DNA of 64,000 nucleotides, taken from assembly GCA_028551475.1 (NCBI GenBank), contig CM052360.1, positions 27,226,682-27,290,681 of the forward strand, read 5' to 3'. Under the pieces are notes generated by a model. That model did not search any database. It was given only the letters and a program-made list of their open reading frames with translations, and had not been told where the DNA came from. Made by a program: the position numbers and the translations under genes. This document shows, piece by piece, positions 36,459 to 47,900 of this stretch. Each line of letters starts with the position of its first letter. Within the stretch, counting starts at the first letter, position 1. The DNA is from Casuarina equisetifolia (taxonomy: Eukaryota > Streptophyta > Magnoliopsida > Fagales > Casuarinaceae).

Positions 36459-37754
36459 TGATAACTCTATTTTTATAGAGTTATTTTACCTATTTTAGGC
36501 AATAAATAACTTTAATAATTGTGAGAAAACATTTGAACTCCTCTTTATTTACTTAAATTTATCTTGTTTATGTAGCACAAGAAGGCAAGGAGAAAATAGA
36601 TGAACATGGAGAGCCTGATGCTTATTGTGTGGCAAAATTATAATATCAAGATTAAGAGAGTCAAGATGGGCTTGGGCTTTGAATGATTGTTATTAGATTT
36701 TATTGTTATTAGGTTTTCTAAATAATTAAAAAACCTAATCATATTAGGAGTTCAAAGCCTAATTAAATTAGTAGTTAAAAACCTAATTAAATTAAGAGTT
36801 AAAAACCCAATTGTTTTAGATCTTTAAGACCCAATTCTACTAGGATAAGAGTAGGTCTAAACCTAAACCCTATTTAAGAGAAGAGAAGAGGCAAAAGAAA
36901 AAGAGGAGGAAATTGAGCACAACTCAATAAAGAGGCTAAGAATTCAAGGTTTTCTTGAAAAGAAGGCAAAAAGGGTGACAGACTTCTTGTTCTTAGATTC
37001 AAGATGCCTTCTTTATTCCCTATTATTATTCTTCCTCATTATTTTTTTATGCTTTAGTTTATTTTTGTTAGAGCTACGATGTAACCTAATTATGATGTTA
37101 TGAATCTTATGATTATTATGTTTTGTAAGATATTTTATTTATGTGAGTTATATATTATTATGCTTAATGCTTTTAAGTGATTGACCACCACTTGAATGAT
37201 TTGATGTGCATGTTTGAGACTGAGAGATAATAATATACAATTGCTTCTTATAATATATAACCATGAATTAAATGTGGATAGACATATACCATGTTGTTTG
37301 TGTGGCTTTTGGTGATAAGATAATCGAAAGATTTATTGTAAACTGGGAATGTTCATAGATCCTAATGCATTTGGTTTGTTTCAATTCACATATAGAAATA
37401 TAGTGAATTAATGAACTAAGTAGGTTTGATATACCTAGACATAGGATAATAAATAAATTAGGAAGTTCCGCCATCACATAGATATTATCCCTCTTGCAAG
37501 CATACATAATCTACGTTAGTACCTCATAGTTATGTTGAAATCGGACACTCTAACATATTTTGTGTATTTAGTTTTATTAAATTTAGTTGATTAGTTTATT
37601 CTCTATCAATTTGGATTTGTTAGATAAATTCTAGGAGTTGTTCACCGTTAGTAATTAGTTGGCATAGTAATTACCAATCTCTGTGGGACAATACTTTTCT
37701 TATCATTATATTACTTGTTCGACATGTTTACTTGCATTTAAAATTCACCGAACA
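36459..37754 (+). repeat. 3' LTR of the Athila-like element
   Basis: 1296 bp, begins TGATAACTC and ends CCGAACA, followed by the TSD ATGAC. Confidence 0.92.
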
Positions 37755-38849
37755 ATGACCATGGATGAAGGCACTTTTGACATCAAATTGTTAGATTGTC
37801 CAACATTTTTTATAAGCAAGGGATAAAAGAGTCCAAATGATAATAGGTTTAGCTATAGGGTTGAATGTTTCATTATAATCTATACCAGGGCATTAAGATG
37901 ATGGTGACTCTCACTAAAAGCAGATGTAATACAAGAGAGCCAATGTTGATAGTAGTGAAAGTAATAAGAGCAAGGGTGACACCAAATGGTGAGACATGAT
38001 AAGGACCCTAATCAATTGGCTGTGGAGTAAAGTCTAGCTTATGTGTTAAAAGATGGCTGAAAAATGAGTAGGGGAGAAAAGAATTATTATCAATAGTGAA
38101 TTTAAAGATTGATAAGAGATTTTTAATGTTAAAAAGAACTATTAAGACATTAGATAAATGAAAAAGAAGGTGAATATACCCATGTGGGTAATGAGAAGAG
38201 AGACACCATCACCCACCATGAATTGTTAAGGCTCATGAATAAAATAAAACTAAACAAAGCCGTGGGAGAGTTGTGATACGATGTGAGCTTGAAAGTTAGG
38301 GATCTAAAAGGCAACATTAAAGGATTGTTTGGGTTGGAAAGGGGGGTAGTGCTATAGTTGTGGGCTACAAGGGGAGGAAAGGTGATCTAGGTAAGCCTAA
38401 GGGAGGTAGAAGGCTTGGTTAGGATTAATGGGTTGGTAGGAGTATTAAGCTTAGGGAGATTAGGCTAGTTTGTGTAATAAGCCTAAGGGGCAAAGGTGTA
38501 ACTTTGGGTATAGTGGGTACTACATTGATTTAGGCTTGTGTTGAATGAATTATTTCTCATAATTGGCTGAGACAACATGGTCCAACCAATGAAACAATTG
38601 GCAAAATGGGCCTTGAAGATGGCCACGACCACTAAAGTGATTGTTGTTGTTGTTTTTTTTTTTTTTTTAATGAGGTGGTTAAGTAAGTAGCAAGTTGGTG
38701 GAGTTAAGCTAACTTGATTGGTTCAACAAAGAGACATTTGGGTACCATATGAGTTAGGTCGATAAAGTGACAATGAAGGCTAAGTGGCAACAAAGGTGCC
38801 AACATGCATTTTAAATGCCATAAGAGGGGTTATTGGTGCATGAAGGTGA

Positions 38850-39930
38850 TTTGTTTATTCTTTGTCAAAAAAGAGAAGTAAATGGAAAGCGTCTTAGGTG
38901 AGGAGAAGCAAATGAAAAGAACCTAATTATGTCGAGATGGAGATAGAGGAGGCAAGGTTGCGAAAGTCATTGCCAAGCCTTTAAAAATGTAATTTTAATA
39001 CTTATTTTCAAAGATTTTCTTACTAAGAGAAAACAATTGATCCATACTTATCTTTGTTTCATTGATAAATTCAGTGATTAAGCATTGCCTTTTTGTGAAA
39101 GATTAAAGCTTTTTATGTATAAATATTACTCGAGTGTTTGATTGTGTAATATAAGATGTCAATAGGTATTTTTAGATTGTTGTAGTTAAGTAGTAATCTA
39201 GTAATTGACTTACAATCAAGTTAGTAAAGGATGCCAAAATCTAGCCAAGTGTCGCTTGGTCACAAATAAGCTAGGCAATGTAGGCAAGCTTGGGGGAAGA
39301 AGTGTTTTTAGAAACCAAAATCTTTTGGGGAAGTATAGGTTGGGATCCTTCCACAATTGACAACAATTGGTGCAACAAGAAGAATAAATAAAAATGGGTG
39401 TTCCAAACAATAAAATTGTTAATATTAAAAGGGGTAGTTATGGTTAAACAAGGGATTGTTAGGAAAGTAGGATTTTAAGTAATGGTGCAAACAAAGGAAG
39501 CCATGGATAGTTTTTGATAGGGTATAAGTTGAAAGCTCTTAATGCCAAATTAGAAATAGAAAATCAACCTTTAGAAAACTATAATTTGGCCAAAAATAGA
39601 AAGATCATGGCAATATGGAAAATTTGATTTTTATAAATAAGTTTCTAATAATTACAAAGTAAGCTACAAAAAATTAATATGAAAAATCAAACCATTAAAG
39701 AACTAAAAAAATCATTTAAAATAGAAAAGAAAAATATGCACCAAATCTAGGTTAATTTTATGTTGGAGGCGTCAATATGTCTATGACAAGGTTTCCTTAT
39801 GAAACTACAATAAGGTGTTGTGAGGTTAAAGCTAATGAGTACATGAGGCATATGAGTAATGTGTATTGACACTTAGTTATGAAGAGCTTATTAGTAAATA
39901 GAAAACATCATGATCATAACATTTCTTTTT
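38850..39930. other. Degenerate AT-rich sequence between nested copia fragments
   Basis: Nothing can be assigned with confidence. It lies between the inner element's Gag side and the outer element's RNase H, so it is either end. A T16 run lies nearby at about 38655. Confidence 0.4.
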
Positions 39931-39939
39931 TGGTCATTT

Positions 39940-40530
39940 ATTAAGTCAATTTATGTATCCACCTAACCATTCTCATTGGGGTATGCCTATTTGATGGTCA
40001 AATATTTGAAAGATTTTTCTAGTTTGAGTCTTTTCTTCTCTTTGCATGGAAGCTTTTATTTATGAGATTAGTGTGAGACTAGTTGGGCCAAATGTCCCAT
40101 GACTCATCAATTTACTAGAAGCTTTTGTGTACTATTGGTAATTCTTTAATTTTTACAAAGAGTAGTAAGCAACATCCTATTACTTTTTCTTCCACAAAGG
40201 TAGGATATCATGCTATGGTTGTGACATCTTATGAGATTATTGGTTGGTTAGTTTATTATATGATTTGAATATTTATGTATTTAGGTCTATTATTTTTTAC
40301 TATGATAATGAAGTAGCCTAAAGTTGGTTAAGAATCCTATTCTTCATAGGAAAACAAAGCACATTAACACTACATGCTACTTCATTTATGAGAAAATAAA
40401 AATTGGTTTAATTACTACAGCTCACATTAGATTAGTTGATAAGCTAATTGATGTCTTATCTAAGTTTTTGAGCATACACTAACACTATCATCTTCCCTCA
40501 AAGTTTAGGGTCTTGGACTTTATAACCTAT
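39940..40530 (+). pseudogene. Copia RNase H remnant (outer element)
   Basis: Plus-strand frames hold a WA-CPMTHQFT-like block, FCVLL, then KNPILHRKTKHINTTCYF and LITTAHIRLVDKLIDVLSK, matching the C-terminal RNase H part of copia pol (NP-H-RTKHIEI; ...DQLADI-TK). Many stops and frameshifts are present. Confidence 0.75.
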
Positions 40531-40535
40531 AAGTT

Positions 40536-41327
40536 TGACATTGGGCATTTTGACATTGAACCATAGTGATTACCTAATGTGAATGGAACATACCATGATA
40601 GAAGACCTTGCCAAGCATTCTAAAGCATTCCTAAGCATTCTTAATTCTTTTGTAGTTCTTCACAACTTATTGCATTTTTTGCATTGACCAAAAACCATTA
40701 GGCAACTCATGAGATGTAATGACATGAGAAGGTGATGCTTCCTTGATGGACATAACCATCGGAAGTAATCTATCTCATTTTTAGTTGGCACTTTTTATAG
40801 TGTTCTTATGTTATAATTATTTATAATTAGAGACAATTACCACCTTGGTAAGAGATAACCAATTTTGACAATGAAATGGGAGGTTCTAGGTTGTGGTTAG
40901 CAACATTTGGGTGAGATAGGTATGGTTTTTCCAACATAATGAGTTATTCATGGCTATATTAGGTGGTGTAGGGATTAAAAAAGGAATAGATTTAGAAGAC
41001 ATGAACTTGAGGAAACCAAATGGTTCTATGGAGAAGGGGAGAGGATGTAGTAAACTAAAACATAGAAAACTTTAGCATAAAACATTCTAATTCCATTGAA
41101 CCAAAAGTTCTTTTACACATTATATGCTATAGAATATAACAAGGAGTACGTGCACCAAGATCAAGTTAAGATAGTTGGCCTAAATCTAGGCCCATAATAA
41201 AGGCATATTGCCTTTGTTCTTACCAATTGGTTTACGTTTTGTATCACTAAATGGTTTTCCCAATCAATGCAAATGGCCTAAATATTTGCAAAATGGGTTG
41301 GTCTTATCTTTTTCTTTTCATTTTACA
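40536..41327 (+). repeat. 3' LTR of outer copia element, CG-depleted
   Basis: Aligned with 27393-28259 it shows long runs in which CG in the 5' LTR is TG or CA here. It ends TTTTACA before the TSD CTTCT. Confidence 0.75.
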
Positions 41328-41549
41328 CTTCTTGCTCTCTTGTTTCTATCTTTTTTCACATCATTTTTAGATTTTACCATTTTCAAGGACATTATTTTTG
41401 GTTTTGGGTGGGAATTCTCAAGTACCACAACATGGCATGCCAGACCCATAAAGAACTTTTTGCATTTAATGAAATTGTTGCTTGGATGACCAGTTCTTTA
41501 AACATCTAGTCAATCATCTTGAAGTCTCTCTCTCTCTCTTTTTCTCTAA

Positions 41550-41582
<33 letters not shown>

Positions 41583-41899
41583 TCTCTCTCTCTCTCTCTT
41601 GCACATTTAAGTTGATCATTAATTTGTTTATCCATTAAAGCTTTGCAATGTTTTATCGCTTTGCAATGCAAAAGCTAAACCATATCACATTAGAGGACTA
41701 AATGCATTGACATAGGTCCTTCATTTTGAAAGAAACTAAGGCCATTAATATCTCCATCTAAGAAATGACACATTTGGTTTAGTCTTTTTTTAAGCAAGTC
41801 TCAAATGCAAGGGAAGAAAAGGATGCCTTAAAGAATGATCACTTGATTATTGCATTATGACAATAAAGAAGGAAAGCATAAAGAATCTTCAATGACAAT
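41328..41899. repeat. Right end of unit 1 (matches 60637-61230)
   Basis: Noncoding. It follows the unit 2 sequence closely with mostly C-to-T and G-to-A differences. It contains (TC)n at 41527-41540, (TG)n at 41550-41580 and (TC)n at 41581-41599, where unit 2 has only a TC run. Confidence 0.85.
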
Positions 41900-41909
41900 A
41901 ATTTAAGAT

Positions 41910-44900
41910 TTTTCAATCTTATTAGTTTGCATTTTTTATATGATTTTAATGGCTTTGGTAGCAGAAAGTGGAACTTTTCTTATATACTTCTATAAAGAAG
42001 AGGTGAATTGATCAATACTTGGGTGTGTTTAACTTATGGGTTCAAGTCTTTTCTAAAGGAAAAAGGCTTTATAGTCTTGTTAGACCTTTTCACTAGAGCA
42101 CCTTCATGTGCAACCCAGTACCAAAGTTTTTAATAATAAAAAAAAGACCATATTCTATTGCACAATCTCATCATGTTGTCTTAACCATGTCAGGTATAAG
42201 TTCTTATGCCCATATCTTTGTTGTTGGGGATTTTGACATGGTGTTGTCTTTACAAGAGTCAAGGTGGATGATTCATATGGCTAGAATATCCAACAATGGA
42301 AGGTCTTCTAGATGCCTTTGTTCATTCAACCAATATAAGCATTCCGTTAGTTGTTCTTGTCTTTATATATGACCAAGCAACGCTTATGATGTTTAGTGAT
42401 TTTCTTATAAAAGCATCACAATGGACAAAAGTGGAAGTAGGTGACTAGGTGCTAATTTCTACTCCATCTAATTCTTTGTTGATATATTATTTTACATGAC
42501 ATTCTCCTTAAATGATCATTTTATAATAAGGCAAGGCCAATTGCCTTCAGTACTTTACTCTTGTAAATGGTTTGTGTTTGTATTACAATCAAACAACTTG
42601 TCCATTTAATTGAAGCATTAACAGTTATTTGCCATTTCATTTGATTCTTTACATTTGCCAACTTAGTGTACCATGATGAGTTTGTACACTTATTAACAAA
42701 GAATAGTTGCATTCTAAGTCATGCAATTATGTAAGTGACCATTACAAAAGTCACATGTTGATTTTAAACTTAAGCATAAAGTGTTGTTTCTAAAAAGAAA
42801 GTTAAAGTTAAAGGCATCTATATTAAAATAATGGACTTCAAAAAAGTTAAATTTAATGATTGTGCCTAAACATGACCAAGTTAGCATTATCTAAATCTTA
42901 TTGCTATGCCATATAATTTTAGTGTTCTTAAAAGGATTTTGATACATTTAATGTTTCTATTTTCATCATTTTTTTGGTTTTTTGTTTTAAATGGACTTAG
43001 TCTTTGTTAGTCATATTGATAACAAAAGTTGACTTGAATGTCATACCTATGAGGTGATATAAGGAATAAGGCATATGATATAATTTTCTATGGGTAAATT
43101 TAGTTTAATTAGGTCAAGGGGAGGCTTTTGTGCATAATATACTAGATGATTATGTTACTTGATATATTTGAGAAGGTATTGCCAAATTAGGTGATTTGTA
43201 ATTTCAAGTATTGGATTCTATTGGCTTAGAAACAAAAGCATCTTTTAGCTTTATTCTTGATGGAACTTTAAGAATGACTGAAAATATACTAGTAAGGTCT
43301 CAGGTTGTGTTCTTCCTAATAGATGCTAGGTTAGTTTTTATAAATAACTTTCTATTTTGTTTTTCCCTTTTCAAGTACTAACTTTTTTTTTTTAGTAGAT
43401 AATTTATGTGACCTAAATCAATATGTAGATCATGATGTACCTCATTTTTAACTAAACAAAGCATAGTCATATTGAGATTACCAAAAGTGTGCTATGAAAA
43501 AAGTCTAAGTGAATTTGACATACCATTGCCAAAATACTTGCTTAAAGCTATATAGAGATTTATGAAGATAAAATACCCAGGACTCCCTTTGGCTATGTAA
43601 TCCTTATACAAGATCGATGTAAATCTCATCCAAATCTTCATGAAGAAAGGCGTTGTGGATATTTATCTGGTGCAAAGGTCAATCCTCCATAAAGGCCATT
43701 ATAAGAAAGGACTAGACAATGTCACACTTGGCAATGGGAGAAAAAGACTCGTACTAGTTGAATCCTTTGGTAATAAAATAAGTTTTGTAATGCTCAATTG
43801 AACTAATAAAATGATACTTAATCTTGTAAACCTATTTGTAACCAATGAGTTGGCAATGATGTGGAGGAGGAATGAGATCCCATGTATGGTTCTCTATAAG
43901 GGCTTGAAGCTTGGCCTCTATGACTTGTTACCAATAAGGATCCTTGGTAGCCTCAAACTCAAAAAAAGGCTCTTGATCTTCAAAAATGTGATTGATGTAG
44001 CATAAGTTCTTAGGCAAAAGGTGACAAAAGTTGACACAAGATGAGGTAGGATAACAAGTACCTTAAGACCCAATATTGGTGTAAAGATAATCCTTGGTCT
44101 AAATAGGGGGTTGGTGTATGTAACTAGACTAGAAGAGTAGGTCAACAAGAGCATAATATGGAGCAATGGCCAAGGAATCATCAATTGGGTTAAAGAAAGA
44201 ATTAGTAGCCATAGTAGAACTTGGAAGCATACAAATGAGTGAAGCAAAAGAAGAATCTAACATAGGCTATGGTAAGATGGGAGTAGGAGAAGAAGGCACA
44301 TTAGGAGGAAGTGAAGCAAAAGAAGTAGTAACAAGCCCGAGTAAAGTAGATAAGGTAACTATTAGAAGATTTTCCTTTACTAAGAATGGTCGAGAAAAAG
44401 GTGATGAAGCAGAGGTAGTTTAGGGCTTTAATTAGGATGCAAATATGAAGATATCCTTATTAAACACAACATTGTGACTAATAAAGGACTAGCTAAGTGA
44501 AGGGTTGAATAGATGATATTGTTTTGGGGAGAAAGGATAGACCATGAAAACATAATGACAACACATGGACCAAGTCTGTCCTTATGGCCTACAATAGTAT
44601 CAAAGCAAAGCATAGGCATTCAAAAACATGAAGGTGCTTAAAACCGAGCATTTTACCAAAAAATAGCCTAAAGGAAATCTGTCCATGTAAAATGTGAGTT
44701 GGCATGTGGTTGATTAGTTAGGCTATAGTGATCACACAATCACCCCTAAAAGTCTTAAGGATAGAGGCTTGGTACTTAAGCACACAAGCAACCTTAAGAA
44801 GTGCATGTGCTCAACAATCCCATTCTATTGAGAGGTTTAAGTACAAGAGCTCTCATGAATGATGTCATGAGTAAAGAATAAAGAGGAACAACCATAATTG

Positions 44901-47900
44901 AAGAAATCATGAGATTGTCGAAACAGACAAACTAAATAGTCTACTAGAACTAATTTGTGATAAAGGAAAAAATTAGGAAAGATGAGAGAAAGCTTGAGAC
45001 TTTGATTGCATAAGGAAAACTCAAGAGAGAGATAACATAGGAGTTCAATAAAGATCTTTGCAATTTAAAGATCTTATTGACCATTACCTACATGCGACAA
45101 AGGATGTCATAAAATTAGGTGGAAGAGAATGTTTCAAATTGGCGGTATAGGCCCTAAGGTGGTTGTTCAAGTATAAGTTAAACTTTTATGTTTGGATTGA
45201 CAATATAGATTGATGGACTTGTTATTTGAGTGTAAGTCTAGCATGTCTAGTTTTAGTGTAACATTTGTCTTAAAATGAATATCTTTGGTTTGTAAGTTCA
45301 AGTGTCTCAAATAGATGTATCACATTTCAAATCCTTATAACAATCACACATTTATGGCTATTTTAAATCCTATGCTCTAAATGTGTAATGATATAGTATT
45401 TTTTTAGGTTAGCATGTGTGAAAACTTATATAAAGGGATTCTCATGGATCACTCTACCCACATACTCTTTATTCATTTTTCCTATTCTCTTTGAAATACT
45501 CTCATCACTCTTCCTCTAAACTCCCCTTATAGTAACCTTGGTTTAAAGTTGACTTAGTTATGTGCCAACTATTGAACATTAAATATACTTACTCTAAATG
45601 TGTTATATATAGGTTAGGATTTGGAGATCCTATTGCTATATCTTGGTATGATAGATCTTTATCAAGCCCCTAAGCCTATGTAGGAAGACCATATGCTTTA
45701 TACCCTAAATTGTAAGAAGCTTTACTTTCATGCAAGATGTGTCATATCACATTGCCAAATTTGCTCTTCTTCTATCATGACTTCCTAGGATTTCTAACAT
45801 CTTTAGAATTTAGGCCTAGTGTACAATCATGCGATTGAAATCTTGCATATGGTTCTTTAAAGATGTTGTTATCTTCTTCAATTCAACTTTGACAAAAAAA
45901 CAAGCTTTGTTGACATCCTATCATTAGTTTAACCATTCTTTATACTTATGCTATTTCTATATGAAGATAATCTGGGCAATGATGAGGATAGTAGTCCTAG
46001 AGAGGTTGAGGAAAGTAAGCTGCCTAACGTTGGAAAGTCAACCTTGCTCCACACATTGTTGCAAGAAGAATGACTTTTGGTGGGTTCAGAAGCTGGTTTG
46101 ACCAGAGATTCAATTAGAGATCATTTTGAATATCAGGGGATAATAGTATTTCTTGTAGTAACATGTTTCCTTGACGTCCTCTTCTCAATTATACAATATT
46201 CTTGCTACATTTTTTATGCTGCAATTTTTTTTTGGTCTTATTTCTTTGTTAGTTTATTCTTGTTTTGACTATGGTTTATTGCCACTCTCCAAAATAAAAA
46301 GTGATGCTGGATTTTCTTTATGGATGATACTTTTATATCCCATACTAGAAGCTATCTGTATTGTTGGCAAATTAAATATCTTTCCTACCATTGTATTTTC
46401 TTATCCCGAGTTTGACAGTTTTCCTGGACCCCATACACTGCGATGAAGCCACTAATTTTCTGTATCCTGAGTAGCTTGAAGTTGTCAATACTTTTTCTTT
46501 ATTTTTTTCGATATTAATAGTATTTTTATTATCCAGTGTGAGATACTGGGGGCTTTGCCTTGGATTTCTAGGTCCAAGTAATACGTAACAACAACGTAGT
46601 TTGTAGCTATATTCAAATAAGTGGTAAGTTGTTGGACATTGGTGCTTTTTTTTTTTTTTCAGGTTGATACTGCAGACTTGTTGCAGAGGACAAAACAAAA
46701 GAAAAGCCATCATCCTTGAGCATTAAGCAGTCAAGAAAGAATCTCCTGAGGGCCCATGTAGTTGCTTTGGTCCTTGATTGGGAAGAGGCATGTCATGATA
46801 TTTTGTTCTCTACCCTTTTTGCCTAGCGAGATGAACCCAAGACTCTCATGATATCCTAGATTTCTGCTAAATGCCCATTGCAATGTTAGCAGGATTTTTG
46901 CCATCTATGTTTTCTGAAAACACACGAAAACACATGCAGAAAAGTAGTAACACTCGTTTTATAACACTAGATTCCCTGCTTGGGTGAAAGGGGGAGGCTA
47001 AATGGTTGAGAATCCATTGGATATGATCTGAATTTCAGGGTAGTAAAATATATCCTCTCCAGTCCATTTTAAACAATGATTTCAGACTGACAGTAGGCTG
47101 AAATCTGTGTCAGGGAGTTTGAGATGTATAAATTATGGTCGAGTGAACTAAGTTCTGGCGTCGATGACGGGGGTGATGTGCTTATCTTCCGAAGGAGATT
47201 GTTAGGCTTGATGTGGTTAGTTTTTCATTCAGATTATTGGGCTGGTTCATGAATAAAATATTGTTACTTTGGATACTGAGTCTGGTTTTATCGACTCAGA
47301 TCCATCCTAAATAAATATGATATTGCTTGTTATTTTTCTTATGAGTCAATTATCTTGAACTTCTTTGAGGTTTAGGGTCTTATGTTCCTGAATTTTGACC
47401 CTAGAAAAGAGATTCTCTTCTCAAATATGACCTTGACAGAGTATAGTGCACCAAAAAATTTCAGAAATACTGCCTACCCTATGTTCGTGTAGTTTTGAAG
47501 GTCTGGTGAATTCAATGAATGAAATGACTTGAAAATGTAGACTTACTATCTGATTGGAAGTGTTCAAATTTTTTGACCAAAAGGTTTTAGCAACGTTAGG
47601 ATGGCAGATATTATTCCTAAAACCTTATGTATCTGTCGGTCACTGTGCTCAAGGGAACGTATAACAGTCACATGACGTCGTATATGCTAGGAGCATAAAA
47701 ATGGTCAATAGTAGTAAGATAGGATTGACAAAGGCAGTCGCAAGCATTTGACCAAACCAAGCATGAAAAAACTTTAATTGAGACATGATTCTCTAAACCA
47801 CAATCTGCTAGATGCTTTTACCATGAATAAATAGATTGCAAATTAATAATTATCTGATTTGTGGTGACTGTTGCAGAAAAAGAACTTGAGTATTGTAGTG

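Larger units (their letters stand above)
30527..37754 (+). mobile_element. Athila/Tat-like Ty3/gypsy element with gag but no pol
   Basis: Full element of 7228 bp with a perfect TSD ATGAC (30522-30526 and 37755-37759). LTRs 30527-31821 and 36459-37754 both start TGATAAC and end CCGAACA and differ at only a few percent of sites, so the insertion is fairly recent. The primer site TGGCGCCGTTGCCAGGGA and the AGTTTGGGGG polypurine tract are those of Athila/Tat elements. Gag sequence (32000-33606) runs into the start of the protease region and then straight into the 3' noncoding region with the typical GCGCTTCTTAGGAGGCAACCC. RT, RNase H and integrase are absent, so the element depends on others for movement. 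A solo LTR of the same family is nested in it. Confidence 0.9.
29340..38850 (-). mobile_element. Inner Ty1/copia element, reverse orientation, split by the Athila-like insertion
   Basis: Minus-strand remnants in order are a Gag zinc-knuckle-like stretch (about 38630-38570), protease-like sequence with a VGDGVSLLITHMG block (about 38240), an RT block QFDVKSAFIHG (37800-37760) immediately beside the nested insertion, and RNase H with TLWCDNLCILY (29728-29383). Continuity resumes on the other side at 30526. The ends are not resolved: similar GTGCCAACATG stretches at about 29330 and 38800 may be LTR remnants. The element is heavily mutated and CG-poor. Confidence 0.65.
27393..41327 (+). mobile_element. 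Outer Ty1/copia LTR retrotransposon, containing nested elements
   Basis: A perfect 5-bp TSD CTTCT lies at 27388-27392 and 41328-41332, and unit 2 has the single uninterrupted site at 60632-60636. LTRs are 27393-28259 and about 40536-41327, in direct orientation. The primer binding site TGGTATCAAAGCC follows the 5' LTR directly, close to the initiator-Met site used by copia. A plus-strand Gag remnant lies at 28741-29210 and a plus-strand RNase H remnant at about 39940-40530. The middle is occupied by a second copia element in reverse. Original length without the nest would be near 4 kb, so much of pol has been deleted. All frames are broken. Confidence 0.85.
2775..41899 (+). repeat. Segmental duplication, unit 1 (Der intact, NAC dead)
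   Basis: Matched blocks with unit 2 are 2775-9740 with 41910-49450, 18920-27392 with 54130-60636, and 41328-41899 with 60637-61230, all in the same order and orientation. Sequence between the blocks is unit-specific insertion. Homology covers introns and intergenic DNA, so this is a genomic duplication and not retroposition. Boundaries are read by eye and good to some tens of bases. Confidence 0.9.
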
